64,000 nucleotides of DNA from NCBI RefSeq assembly GCF_014873945.1, contig NZ_JADBEC010000002.1:1674001-1738000 (forward strand), given 5' to 3'. Below, in pieces: positions 51,656-60,541 of the stretch; positions within the stretch are counted from its first letter, which is position 1, and every line of letters begins with the position of its first letter. A model generated the notes under the pieces. The model did not search any database. It was not told the DNA's origin and was given only the letters and a program-made list of their open reading frames with translations. Both the position numbers and the translations under genes were made by a program. This stretch comes from Rhizobium viscosum (GTDB taxonomy: Bacteria; Pseudomonadota; Alphaproteobacteria; Rhizobiales; Rhizobiaceae).

Positions 51656-52674
51656 GAACAACCGTCGAACGCCTTACGATCGGTGTGATAGCCACCTGCG
51701 CCCTCATCCTGCTTGCCTTTGCCGGATACAGATCTGGTGCAGCCGACGACCTGACGGACGTGCCAGGCGCTGACATCAACGAGCCGATCCTGCCGATTGC
51801 AGCAATTACGGGTCTCGACGGGAGAAAAGTCGAGCTGGGGGCACAGCTGTTCTCCGACAAGCTCCTGTCGTCGCGGAGGATGTTTTCCTGCCTGTCGTGC
51901 CACGACCTGTCGATGGGCGGAACCGTTCGTTCGCCGCGCACGACCGGCTATAACGGGCGGATGCACCGTTTCAACGCCCCCTCAATCTTCAATGTGGGGC
52001 TGAATTATCGTCTGGGCTGGAGAGGCAATTTTACCTCCCTCGAGGCACAGAACGAAGCAGTCCTGCTGGACCGAAATTTGATGGCGATCACCTGGCCGGA
52101 GCTGATTTCCCGTCTGAGGGCGCATACAGACTATGCTGACGCCTTCCGGCGAGCCTATCAACGATCGATCCGCCGAGAGGACGTTCTCGATGCGCTTGCG
52201 ACCTACGAGCGTTCGCTGGTGACGCCGGATGCGCCGTTCGATCGCTATCTGCGCGGCGATGGCAAGGCCCTGATGCAAAATGCCAAAAACGGCTTTCGTC
52301 TCTTCAAGACGCTCGGTTGCGCATCCTGCCACCAGGGCATGAATGTCGGTGGCAACGTGTTCCAGAAGTTCGGCATCTTCCAGGACACAGTGTCGGACAG
52401 GAAGACGATGGATGAGGGAGATCTTGGTCGTTGGACGATCACGCATGACGAGGCGGACATCGGCGTCTTTCGCGTTCCGAGCCTAAGGAACGTCGCGCTT
52501 ACCGCACCCTACTTTCACGACGGACGCGTGGCATCGCTCTATGACGCGGTCAAGCTCATGGGGCGCATGCAGCTCGGCCAGGACGTATCAGACCCCGACG
52601 CTGCAGACATCGTCGAATTCCTGAAGAGCCTCACCGGAAAATTTGACGGACATGCGCTCGAACCCGCCGACTGA
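51652..52674 (+). CDS. Di-haem cytochrome c peroxidase/MauG-family protein
   Basis: A 340-residue periplasmic protein with an N-terminal membrane anchor or signal (LTIGVIATCALILLAFAGY) and two haem c sites, Cys80-LS-CysHis (RMFSCLSCHD) and Cys223-AS-CysHis (LGCASCHQG). The order and spacing match bacterial di-haem peroxidases and MauG-like proteins, and FHDGRVASLYDAVKLM is the usual C-terminal block. The GTG start overlaps the regulator's stop. The sensor kinase start overlaps its 3' end by 23 bases. It may oxidise or report a periplasmic signal to that kinase. Confidence 0.9.
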   Translation: MRTTVERLTIGVIATCALILLAFAGYRSGAADDLTDVPGADINEPILPIAAITGLDGRKVELGAQLFSDKLLSSRRMFSCLSCHDLSMGGTVRSPRTTGYNGRMHRFNAPSIFNVGLNYRLGWRGNFTSLEAQNEAVLLDRNLMAITWPELISRLRAHTDYADAFRRAYQRSIRREDVLDALATYERSLVTPDAPFDRYLRGDGKALMQNAKNGFRLFKTLGCASCHQGMNVGGNVFQKFGIFQDTVSDRKTMDEGDLGRWTITHDEADIGVFRVPSLRNVALTAPYFHDGRVASLYDAVKLMGRMQLGQDVSDPDAADIVEFLKSLTGKFDGHALEPAD

Positions 52675-55144
52675 ATATCTTGTTGTCTTTCTGCTTTTTG
52701 TCGGATCCCTGATTGCTGCCGTCATCGCTTCGGCGCATGGAGGGGACAATGGCGATCACCAGAATGTCCTGATGAGCTTTCGCCAGCTGCATGTCGACCA
52801 GGCCTCGCTGCAACGGGACGTCCTGCAGATTAGGGCGGGACTTCTGGACAATTACGATTCGCTCACGCGCTCTGTCGTCGGCCTGCACCGCGACCTCGAG
52901 GGCCTCAAACACGAAATTGAGCGTTTCGATACCGATCGGGACGGATTGCTCCGTCGAAATATCGACGACCTGAGCAAATCCATTCAATCGGAAGAGATTG
53001 CCGTCGAGGAGTTCAAGACCAGGAATGCCTTGCTTCGGAACTCATCCAGGATACTCAGTCACCTCCTGACAAAGGGCATGCAAGACGACCCAGCGCAAGA
53101 CCGTCGAGTGGTCGACCGCTTCGATGGACTGATCAAACTCCTGATGCGATTTGCAGATGAGCCTCGCCCGGAACTTGCCGCCTTGCTGCGACTGAAATTT
53201 TCTGCCTTGATGCGCTCGCCCGACGCGCTCTCTCATGCCTTGTCGAGGCATGGCCAGATGATCCTCGTCACGCGTCCGAAGGTGGATTTGGCGATTGACG
53301 GTATCCAGCGCTCGATTGTACCGGCCTTCATCGACCAGTTCGAGCAACGCTATCTGGAAGCTTATATGCTAGCGAGCCGCTACGCCAATGAAGCAAGGCT
53401 CGCCCTGGCCGCAATTGCGCTTGTCCTGTGCGTGTTCGTCGCCGCTTTGCTGCGGCGATTGCGGATTCGCTCGCAGGGGCTCGCCGAACAACTCGCATTC
53501 GAAACCACGGCAAACCGGGCGAAATCAATCCTGGGGAGTACGGCTCCCGACGATTTCTCTCAGGACCTGAAAGCGGCGCTGAACGTCTTCTCGACCTTCT
53601 TCGAAGCGGACGAATTCGTGCTGTCAGTTTTAAATATTCAGACCGCGGAGGAAGAGGAACTCTACGAAACGAGACGAGGAGACGGTCTTCGAAGCGACGG
53701 TCTGATCGCGCGGGCGCTCCTGCATCTGTCGCGTGGCAGGCCGGCTCATTCGGCAAGCCACGCTGCGATCCTGACGGAATGCGATGACGCGATAGGCAAG
53801 ATTGCGATCGGATCCGTGATGCGGGAGGCGGCAGCCGGTCCCATCGCATGCGTTCTTGTCCTGTCCTACCTGGACGGGCTTCCAAAGCTGACGCGACACA
53901 AGAAGCTGCTCCTCCTGTCCGCCGCCGGCGTTGTCATGGACGCGATCCGGCTGAACCGGGCGCGCAGCGACAAGGTCGCGCTCGAGCAGCGGCTCGAGCA
54001 TGCCAAGCGCCTTGAGGCAATCGGCACTCTTGCGGGCGGGGTCGCGCACGAATTCAACAATTGTCTTGGTGCCGTGCTCGGATATGGTGAAATGCTCCTG
54101 CAATCGATCCGTCGCCGATCGAAGGCGTCCAGATATGCCGAAGAGATCATCGGCACATGTCATCGCGGCTTGTTCATCACCGACCAGATCCTGTCTTTCA
54201 GCCGCAAGCGCGAAAGAAAATTTCTGCCGTTCGATCTCCGCCACGCCGTCCGGGACAATATTGCCGATCTAAAAATCGCGCTGCCGACGGACTGCAGGCT
54301 CGAGCTTCACGTCGGTGACGCGCCGCTCGTCGTTCGCGCTCATCCGCTTGAGATACAGCAGATATTGATGAACCTTTGCAAAAACGCGCTCGAAGCATCG
54401 GAGGCGGACGGAACATGCGTCGTCACGTTGGAAAAATATGAGACTGCGGCGCGCCAATCGCTATCGCATGGCGAAATTGCAGGGGGGGCCTATGCCATGA
54501 TCGGTGTCGCCGATGCCGGACCAGGGATCGCGTCTCATCTGCTCGATCACATATTCGAGCCTTTTTTCACGACAAAGAGCCTGCGCGGAGGAACCGGTCT
54601 CGGCCTTGCCGCGGTCCATGGCAGCGTCGCAGCGCTGTCTGGCCAGATCAATGTGAAGACCGAGGTCGGGCGTGGAACACGGTTCGACATCTATCTTCCG
54701 CTGGTCGACGAGAACCCGGTGCCTTTGCCGGCATTTCTCGAGGATATGGTCGTGCTTCGGGGCGCGGGCGAGCCCGTCGCGATTATCGATGCTGATGACG
54801 AGCGCCGCGCCAATTGGGAGGACCATGTGGCGGCATTCGGCTACGAGCCTGCCGGATTTGCAAACGCAGACGCGCTCCTCTCTTGGGCTGGGGCAGTGGG
54901 CGCGCCGGATCTGGTTATCGTCGACATGGAAACCTGTCCACCGGATGACTATCGGCGCTTGCAGCAGTACCTGCCCGGCACCGTCCTGCTCCCGATTAGC
55001 GAGGGCGACACAACCTGTGGCGTCGATAAAAACGTTTGCCTTCGACCGATCGGCGCCCGGGAACTTTCGCAACTCCTTCACCGCAAATTGGCAGAGCGAA
55101 CCGACAACTTGGATAAAGAGAAATCCGAGACGCTGAACCGCTAG
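52652..55144 (+). CDS. VirA/MxaY-like hybrid sensor histidine kinase
   Basis: An 830-residue kinase. Residues about 8-28 and 249-267 are membrane helices flanking an all-helical periplasmic domain of about 220 residues, as in DAHL-domain sensors. A GAF-like region follows (295-430). The HisKA motif is LAGGVAHEFNNCLGAVLGYG with phospho-His466. HATPase motifs are LMNLCKNALEA, VADAGPGI and GGTGLGLAAVHG. A C-terminal receiver (GEPVAIIDADDERR, DLVIVDMETC) keeps the Asp but has a weak lysine region. ATG 52652 is preferred to TTG 52643. It probably phosphorylates the regulator at 50897. Confidence 0.9.
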   Translation: MRSNPPTEYLVVFLLFVGSLIAAVIASAHGGDNGDHQNVLMSFRQLHVDQASLQRDVLQIRAGLLDNYDSLTRSVVGLHRDLEGLKHEIERFDTDRDGLLRRNIDDLSKSIQSEEIAVEEFKTRNALLRNSSRILSHLLTKGMQDDPAQDRRVVDRFDGLIKLLMRFADEPRPELAALLRLKFSALMRSPDALSHALSRHGQMILVTRPKVDLAIDGIQRSIVPAFIDQFEQRYLEAYMLASRYANEARLALAAIALVLCVFVAALLRRLRIRSQGLAEQLAFETTANRAKSILGSTAPDDFSQDLKAALNVFSTFFEADEFVLSVLNIQTAEEEELYETRRGDGLRSDGLIARALLHLSRGRPAHSASHAAILTECDDAIGKIAIGSVMREAAAGPIACVLVLSYLDGLPKLTRHKKLLLLSAAGVVMDAIRLNRARSDKVALEQRLEHAKRLEAIGTLAGGVAHEFNNCLGAVLGYGEMLLQSIRRRSKASRYAEEIIGTCHRGLFITDQILSFSRKRERKFLPFDLRHAVRDNIADLKIALPTDCRLELHVGDAPLVVRAHPLEIQQILMNLCKNALEASEADGTCVVTLEKYETAARQSLSHGEIAGGAYAMIGVADAGPGIASHLLDHIFEPFFTTKSLRGGTGLGLAAVHGSVAALSGQINVKTEVGRGTRFDIYLPLVDENPVPLPAFLEDMVVLRGAGEPVAIIDADDERRANWEDHVAAFGYEPAGFANADALLSWAGAVGAPDLVIVDMETCPPDDYRRLQQYLPGTVLLPISEGDTTCGVDKNVCLRPIGARELSQLLHRKLAERTDNLDKEKSETLNR

Positions 55145-55160
55145 CGGATGGTCAAGGCAT

Positions 55161-55194
55161 GGAAGGTCGTGACGTGACTGCGCCACGACCTTCC
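55161..55194. terminator. Strong hairpin between convergent genes
   Basis: A perfect 11-base-pair inverted repeat (GGAAGGTCGTG and CACGACCTTCC) with a 12-base loop lies between the kinase stop and the GNAT stop. There is no T run on either side, so it would be an atypical terminator, but its place between two converging genes supports that role. Confidence 0.6.
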
Positions 55195-55205
55195 GCGGTC
55201 TCAGT

Positions 55206-56060
55206 CTATTGCGACATCTGGAAATTCAGCCGGTGATAGGCTTCGAGAAAACCGTTGCGCCGGAAGTTGTCGCGGGACGTGTGTTTGCCGCCGGATTTCT
55301 CTGGCCGCCCAGTTTCAGCCGTCAGGTAAAGGGCTCCCATCCGGCGGGCGATCCTGACGCGATTTTGGATCATCGCCGTCTGGACGCCCCGGCGTCGCGC
55401 ATGTTCGAGCGTCCCGTCAATGCCGAGCCATGCCCAGCGATCCTTGGTGAAGAGTGCACAGGAGCCCACTGCCTCGTCGTCCAAAATGGCGACCATGACC
55501 GTCCAGTTCGGTCGACCAACGAGAGCCGCAAACCAGCTGCCCGTCTCACGAGGCAGTCCGAAGGCGCCGACGACAAGTTCGCCGTAGCGCGAAGGATCGG
55601 GATCCAGCACGAAGGTCAGGTTTTCGGGCTCCGGCAAGGCTCCGTCGCCGTGGAAGGCCAGGTTCTTGACGAGCTTCGACCATCCGTTGCCTGACGGTGC
55701 GAAACGCTGCTGTGTTGCCCAGGCCCTAAGATCACTCGTCATAGAGTTGTCAGCCAGCTGGAACGCGAACTCCCTCGCCGCATTGGCCTTGAGCCATCGA
55801 ACGGCCTCGAAGGGCTCGAACTGGCTTGTGTCATCGAGCATGAAGGACCGGTTGAACTCGTGGATCGGAATTTCCGGTGAAGCCAGAACCGGAATGGTTC
55901 CAAACAGCTCGGAACGAAGCTTGAACGTCTTCCTGACAGCCATGGGCGCGGCGTCGTAGAGGTCTAACCATGCCTCCCGTTCGATCCATTCGACGGTCGA
56001 CGGCAGGGGACTGCTTGAAGGTTTCGCCAAAGTTTTCTTCCTTTTTGATATTGCAAGCAT
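55206..56060 (-). CDS. GNAT-family N-acetyltransferase
   Basis: A 284-residue protein with a C-terminal GNAT domain: MVAILDDEAVGSCALFTKDR, then GTLEHARRRGVQTAMIQNRV as the acetyl-CoA loop and RRNGFLEAYHRLNF as the end. The N-terminal 130 residues (FKLRSELFGTIPVLASPEIP) may form a degenerate second GNAT domain. I start at ATG 56060 (MLAISKRKKT). The substrate is unknown. It lies inside a cluster of signalling genes and faces the sensor kinase gene. Confidence 0.8.
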   Translation of the reverse strand: MLAISKRKKTLAKPSSSPLPSTVEWIEREAWLDLYDAAPMAVRKTFKLRSELFGTIPVLASPEIPIHEFNRSFMLDDTSQFEPFEAVRWLKANAAREFAFQLADNSMTSDLRAWATQQRFAPSGNGWSKLVKNLAFHGDGALPEPENLTFVLDPDPSRYGELVVGAFGLPRETGSWFAALVGRPNWTVMVAILDDEAVGSCALFTKDRWAWLGIDGTLEHARRRGVQTAMIQNRVRIARRMGALYLTAETGRPEKSGGKHTSRDNFRRNGFLEAYHRLNFQMSQ

Positions 56061-56214
56061 GGAGGCTCCCCGCAGCCCAAGGCATGGACGGTGACGCTCG
56101 AAGATTCGCTCGGGAACCACGAGCGGTCAGGGCAACGGTCGTAAGGTCATGCCATCGGAGACCAGATTGTGACCGAAGCCGGCCGGGTCTTGAATGAACC
56201 GGGACCGCATTCAA

Positions 56215-56988
56215 TCAGGGGAAAGATGCCGTAGGGGCGACTTCTTTTTCAATTTCAGAGGCCAGCATGCGAGACTGCATGACGGACTGTTGAACGGACG
56301 GCGCGAAACAATAGCCCACCCCGCGTTCGGTTTCGATCATCGGGGCTGCCTGGCCATCGCCACGAAGCTTCCGACGCAGGCGGTTGACGACAACGTCGAT
56401 GGATCGTTCATCGAGCCTGTCTGCGCCTGCGTCCCGGCCACGCGACAGCTGATCACGTGACAGGATCGTTTGCGGGGATTGCAAGAATGTCGAAAGCACG
56501 CGAAACTCATTCGGTGTCAGAGGGCACCGAACGCCTGCCGGATCATGAAGCGATCGAAGACGCATGTTCAGCGACCACCCCGAAAATCGGAAGATCCGCT
56601 CCGGCTTGCGTTCGATCTCGGGCAGCGGGCGCCTCAGACAGACCCCAATCCTAGCAATGAATTCTCGAAGACCAAAGGGCTTTTCGATGTAATCGTCGGC
56701 CCCGAACTCCAGTCCGATCGCCTTGTCGGCTTCTTCGATCCGCTCGCCGGTTATGATGACGACAGGTATCGTTTCCATGCGAGCGACGTGCTTGACGATG
56801 TCCATTCCATCTTCGCCATCAAGGTTGAGATCGACGACGACAAGGTCGACATTGCCATTGCCGAGAAGGCGATCCAGCTCGGCCCCCGTTTTGCATGCGG
56901 ATGGGCGAAAGCCCGATTCTACGAGACATTCACACAGCAATTCACCGATCGCAGGATCGTCGTCGACGATGACAATGTGTTTCTTCAT
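56215..56988 (-). CDS. OmpR-family response regulator
   Basis: A 257-residue regulator with an intact receiver: HIVIVDDDPAIGE, phospho-acceptor Asp53 in VVVDLNLDGEDG, Thr in VVIITGERIEEAD and Lys in DDYIEKPFGLREF. The winged helix has CPLTPNEFRVLSTFLQSP and DERSIDVVVNRLRRKL and ends RGVGYCFAPSV, followed by about 30 extra residues. No kinase gene is adjacent on its strand, so it may share the VirA-like kinase. It follows the cupin gene by 115 bases. A start 27 codons earlier is open but lacks receiver homology. Confidence 0.9.
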   Translation of the reverse strand: MKKHIVIVDDDPAIGELLCECLVESGFRPSACKTGAELDRLLGNGNVDLVVVDLNLDGEDGMDIVKHVARMETIPVVIITGERIEEADKAIGLEFGADDYIEKPFGLREFIARIGVCLRRPLPEIERKPERIFRFSGWSLNMRLRSLHDPAGVRCPLTPNEFRVLSTFLQSPQTILSRDQLSRGRDAGADRLDERSIDVVVNRLRRKLRGDGQAAPMIETERGVGYCFAPSVQQSVMQSRMLASEIEKEVAPTASFP

Positions 56989-57103
56989 GGTGGTCGATTT
57001 GGATTGGTGAGAAGGGCAGCGAGGGTGACCGGACGGGAATCGTCGGCGCGCTCGTTTCTGTACCGGCAAAATCCGGCGGATCTGGGGTCAGCGGCGAACA
57101 CCG

Positions 57104-57514
57104 TTACGGTTTCACCTCTGTCGTCTGCGCTCCGGCCGGTGCCTGATCGATGACGAGAAGCTTCAGGGGCTCCAATCCGGGATTTAAGCCGGTATGCCAG
57201 GTAGACACGGATTCGATGATGAAATCGCCCGCCTTGAAAAACAGGGACTTGCCGGATTCGAGGTTCTTGACCGTCAAGGTGCCCGAAAGGACATAGCCGT
57301 AGCGGGGATAAGCGTGACGGTGAACGGGCAGCGAGGCTCCCGGCTCGATCGTGAAAATCGACGCCGCGACTTCGACTGGACCTTGCGGCAGACGCACGGG
57401 TTGATCGGCGATCGTCTGCGATGAACGGATGATTTGTTCTACCGATGCGGCCGAGCCTGCAAGGGCGGCGGTTGATATGGTCAGCGATAATCCAACAGCC
57501 ATGAATAAACGCAC
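57104..57514 (-). CDS. Secreted cupin-domain protein
   Basis: A 136-residue protein with a signal peptide (MRLFMAVGLSLTISTAALAG) and one cupin domain. The first cupin motif is in LPVHRHAYPRYGYVLSGTLT (metal-binding His, His) and the second in FIIESVSTWHTGLNPG. A single-domain periplasmic cupin may bind a metal or small ligand rather than act as an enzyme. It is divergent from the regulator at 57718 and upstream of the regulator at 56215, so a sensing role is possible. Confidence 0.85.
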   Translation of the reverse strand: MRLFMAVGLSLTISTAALAGSAASVEQIIRSSQTIADQPVRLPQGPVEVAASIFTIEPGASLPVHRHAYPRYGYVLSGTLTVKNLESGKSLFFKAGDFIIESVSTWHTGLNPGLEPLKLLVIDQAPAGAQTTEVKP

Positions 57515-57717
57515 GATTTACTCCCTCATTCTGGAACGTGGGAATGATCGCCTGGTGACGTGTCCTTGCGGTGTTGTTTTCGATCTTAATGGTTTCAGGT
57601 GCAACATCCGGCCTTCAAGCCTTGCAGTTGATGTTGCATTGCAGTATTCGGTACCCCGTCGTACCAACGGGTACGCCGCTCGTTCCGGAAGAAGAAATTC
57701 TGATAGCAAGTGCGACC

Positions 57718-58491
57718 ATGGCTTTTGAAAGCGTCAAGGCCTTATTCCCCTCTGAAAGAGACGCAGTTCCATATCGGGCCAGCAAGACGAGGCAGAATAT
57801 TCTGGTTGTCTCAGCCGATGCGGTCGAATGCCAGCAGCTGCGCAATCTGCTTTTGCAGCACGGCTTTGATGCTGTGGCGAGCGACAATCTTGTCGAGGTT
57901 AAAGCTCTGGCGAACCTCAATCTCATCGATCTCGTCATCATCGATCTCAATGTCGGAACCGAACTGGGTCTGGAGCTCCTCGGATCGATGGCGCCCGTCT
58001 TCCCGGTCGTCCTCCTTGGAGACGAACGCATCAGCGAGATCGAAAAGGTCGAGGGGCTCGAACATGGAGCGGAAGACTTCATCTCGAAACCTTTCGGCAA
58101 GTGCGAATTTGTCGCCCGTTTGCGCGTAAGCCTGCGACCGCAGGCGCAGCGCCCCAAGGCCAGTCGCCTGTACTCCTTTGCCAACCTTTCCTTGCGCACG
58201 AATGCGCGAAGGGTGCGGACCGCCTCCGGCAAGGACATCAGCCTCAGCGCCACCGAATATAACATGCTTGTGGCTTTCCTTGATCATCCGCAGACTATTC
58301 TATCGCGCGACGACCTGATCCGCGCCACGAGACGTCACGCCGGTGAGTTGGCAGGCCGGAGTGTCGATGTTTTGATCGTCAGGCTGCGCAGGAAGATCGA
58401 GATGGACGGTCAAATTCTTATCAGGACCATTAGAGGTCGGGGCTACGAGTTTGCGGCCGATGTGCAGGTCGTGGTGGGACGGGCCTCGTGA
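57718..58491 (+). CDS. OmpR-family response regulator with altered receiver
   Basis: A 257-residue regulator. The phospho-acceptor Asp76 (LVIIDLNVGTELG) and Lys (DFISKPFGKCEF) are kept. The acidic cluster is reduced to ILVVSADAVE, and the usual Thr is replaced in FPVVLLGDERISE. Such receivers often work with weak or no phosphorylation. The winged helix is standard (DISLSATEYNMLVAFLDHPQ, RSVDVLIVRLRRKIE, ending RGRGYEF). I start at ATG 57718. The open frame upstream reads into the divergent promoter region. A hairpin lies directly after its stop. Confidence 0.85.
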   Translation: MAFESVKALFPSERDAVPYRASKTRQNILVVSADAVECQQLRNLLLQHGFDAVASDNLVEVKALANLNLIDLVIIDLNVGTELGLELLGSMAPVFPVVLLGDERISEIEKVEGLEHGAEDFISKPFGKCEFVARLRVSLRPQAQRPKASRLYSFANLSLRTNARRVRTASGKDISLSATEYNMLVAFLDHPQTILSRDDLIRATRRHAGELAGRSVDVLIVRLRRKIEMDGQILIRTIRGRGYEFAADVQVVVGRAS

Positions 58492-58500
58492 CGGGCTGGT

Positions 58501-58527
58501 GCCCCCGATTGGAATCGGATCGGGGGC
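58501..58527. terminator. Hairpin between convergent regulator genes
   Basis: A perfect 9-base-pair inverted repeat (GCCCCCGAT and ATCGGGGGC) with a 9-base loop, 10 bases after the stop of one regulator and 10 bases before the stop of the converging one. The stem is strong but there is no T run. It probably ends both messages. Confidence 0.65.
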
Positions 58528-58536
58528 TCCGAGCGT

Positions 58537-59271
58537 TCAGAGCAATGCGCGGAGGTCCTCGTCTCCGGCGATCGGCTCGACAGTGCTCTCGAAGGCGTAA
58601 CCGAAACCGCGGATCGTCCTGATGATCTCCGCACGGCCGCCCATTGCCACGAGCCGTTCGCGCAACCGAGATACGAGGCTGTCGATACTACGATCGCTGA
58701 GGTCCAGGTCTTCCGCGCTTACCACTTCGAGCAATTCCTCCCTAGTGATTGCCGCGTGATTGTTCAGCATGAAATGCATGAGGAGAGTACATTCCTTCCT
58801 TGGCAGTCGCGCGGATGATCGTGCGGTCAGCAGCTCCCTCGACTGAGTGTCCAATCCGAATTTGTCAAAACGGTAATTCTGCGGCCGCATCCGCGCACGC
58901 ACGATGATATTGCGTCGAACACGTGCGCGCACCCGTGCTAGCAGCACCCGGTCGCAGTATGGCGAGGCTAAGCAGTCCGAAGCACCCGATTCCAAGATTT
59001 TGAGCGCCTCAATGTCGCTCAGCACCCGGTCAGACACGACGATGATCGGACAGGTCACCTGCGGGCAGACGTAGGAGACATAGCGGGCGACTTCGCTGGC
59101 ATCGGCACCGAGCGAAAGCAAGATCGCGTCTGCCGCCCGATATGGCGCTGTGTCGGAATCAAAAGTCATCGGCGCACGCACCGACAAACTAACCAGATGA
59201 CGTTCAAAAAACCGCGTCACCTCGGCCGCTCTCTCTAGATCGCGTTCCTCAAAAAGGATCTTCTGCATCAT
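58537..59271 (-). CDS. Winged-helix regulator with degenerate receiver
   Basis: A 244-residue protein with the layout of an OmpR-family regulator. Its receiver has lost the phosphorylation site: Ser53 (DAILLSLGAD) stands where Asp is expected, and Ser103 (CLASPYCDR) where the switch Lys is expected. The winged helix is intact (RLPRKECTLLMHFMLNNHAA, RSIDSLVSRLRERL, TIRGFGYAF). It should therefore bind DNA independently of a kinase, perhaps through a ligand or a partner. It is convergent with the regulator at 57718. Confidence 0.85.
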   Translation of the reverse strand: MMQKILFEERDLERAAEVTRFFERHLVSLSVRAPMTFDSDTAPYRAADAILLSLGADASEVARYVSYVCPQVTCPIIVVSDRVLSDIEALKILESGASDCLASPYCDRVLLARVRARVRRNIIVRARMRPQNYRFDKFGLDTQSRELLTARSSARLPRKECTLLMHFMLNNHAAITREELLEVVSAEDLDLSDRSIDSLVSRLRERLVAMGGRAEIIRTIRGFGYAFESTVEPIAGDEDLRALL

Positions 59272-59492
59272 ATTTTCAATATCTGAAGGAATAAGTCCCT
59301 CATCTCACCCGACTCATTCGGACCTGTCTCCCGCAGGCTGAGCATCCTGAAAATATCTATCCGCTAACCGATGCCATGAAAACCGTCTGGAGCAAGGTTG
59401 TCCGACAGCGATAGGCCCCGTCTTGAATGCCTGACAGTGCTCTGCGACCAGATTTGCGGGACATCGGCGACGCGGCTGCCGCCGGTGCCTGG

Positions 59493-59765
59493 TCAACACA
59501 ACCTGCTGGAGCCTTTGCAAGACAGGTGCCGGTGCTTCGTCGGGCCGGTTGTCAACTGGATTGCCGACGCGATGCGGTCCTCCTCCCGCTGATAGCCGTC
59601 TTGGCCAATGTCCCTGAGCATGTGGTCACCGAGATCGTCCAGTCTGCCATGGTGCTTCGGCATGGTCACGAAACGGCAAAGAAGCTCACCTAAGGAGGCG
59701 GCTCGTCGCAACAGGCAACGTTTGCAGTTGTGAATGGCCTGGGGGGATTTGACGTCAACGATCAT
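59493..59765 (-). CDS. Possible DUF1127-like small protein
   Basis: A 90-residue frame whose middle reads HHGRLDDLGDHMLRDIGQDG. This is close to the DUF1127 pattern of an L-x-x-L-D-D-x-x-L-x-D-I-G core in small arginine-rich rhizobial proteins. Those are usually 45-70 residues with a basic amphipathic N-terminus, and here the N-terminus is odd. It could start at 59663 and may be decayed. The rest of the gap 59272-59945 holds nothing I recognise. Confidence 0.3.
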   Translation of the reverse strand: MIVDVKSPQAIHNCKRCLLRRAASLGELLCRFVTMPKHHGRLDDLGDHMLRDIGQDGYQREEDRIASAIQLTTGPTKHRHLSCKGSSRLC

Positions 59766-59945
59766 CTGAGCCTCCTATCGGGTTTTCCGGTAGCTAGAGG
59801 CTCGCAAAGGCTGGATGACGCTGAAAAAGCGCCGAGGTATTGCAGCTGTAACAAACCGACGGGCCATTTCGAATATTGGTGTCGAAGAGCTGCTCTAGAC
59901 GGCTGCAGACGGGAGAACGTGGACGAGAGCAAAGGAAAGTGCAGC

Positions 59946-60407
59946 ATGACGAGCCGGGACCTGAACCCGAACGATCTCGAGTTTTTTGAACTGCTGGTTG
60001 GCAGCTTCCGGAGAGTGGTCGGCAGGGAGCTTCTTGAGAAAAACCGTGGACCCGAATGGCTTTATGGGAACGCCCCTTTTGCGATTGTCGCCCATAACGC
60101 GGATGCAGAGCCGGTCTTCGTCTACGCCAACGCCACGGCCCAGCGGCGATTTGGCTACAGCTGGAGTGAGTTCACCCGGTTGAAAGCCAGGTTGTCGACC
60201 GGACCGGACGAGCGCGGTGAGCGTGCGCGGTTGCTGGATGCCATTACTCGCAACGGCTTCATGACCGATTACTGCGGGCTTCGGGTTACCAAATCGGGAA
60301 GTCGCTTCCGGGTGGAGGACGGGATCGTCTGGCAACTGAAGGACAGACGCGGTGTCGGCCACGGCCAAGCCGCCATGTTCTCAAAATGGGTCGAGACCAA
60401 GGATTGA
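59946..60407 (+). CDS. MEKHLA-domain protein
   Basis: A 153-residue protein consisting of one MEKHLA domain, a PAS-related sensory fold. Matching blocks are LVGSFRRVVGRELL, LYGNAPFAIVAHNADAEPVF, YANATAQRRFGYSWSEFTRL, DERGERARLLDAITRNGFM and SGSRFRVEDGIVWQLKD. The ATG at 59946 has AAAGGAAA upstream. It is free-standing, with no output domain, so it may bind a small molecule or a partner such as the nearby degenerate regulator. The frame is open upstream but without homology. Confidence 0.85.
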   Translation: MTSRDLNPNDLEFFELLVGSFRRVVGRELLEKNRGPEWLYGNAPFAIVAHNADAEPVFVYANATAQRRFGYSWSEFTRLKARLSTGPDERGERARLLDAITRNGFMTDYCGLRVTKSGSRFRVEDGIVWQLKDRRGVGHGQAAMFSKWVETKD

Positions 60408-60446
60408 CCGACAAGCCCTGCCTGAGAGGCGGCCTCCCTGAGGCGC

Positions 60447-60484
60447 TGAAACGTTACGCGTAGGAGTGACATTGTAACGTTCAG
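60447..60484. repeat. Inverted repeat between convergent genes
   Basis: AACGTTAC at 60450-60457 and GTAACGTT at 60474-60481 are exact inverse copies. The pairing extends outward by CTG/CAG with one bulged base. It lies between the MEKHLA gene and the vapC stop. It lacks a T run and could be a terminator or a protein site. Confidence 0.45.
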
Positions 60485-60541
60485 ATGACCTGCGCACCTC
60501 CTGCTCGGAGCTGAGACGCCGCCCCTCTCAGTCCTCATCGG

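Noticed and set aside
57571-57717. Upstream extension of the regulator at 57718
   Set aside because: The added 49 residues have no receiver homology and cover the divergent promoter region of the cupin gene.
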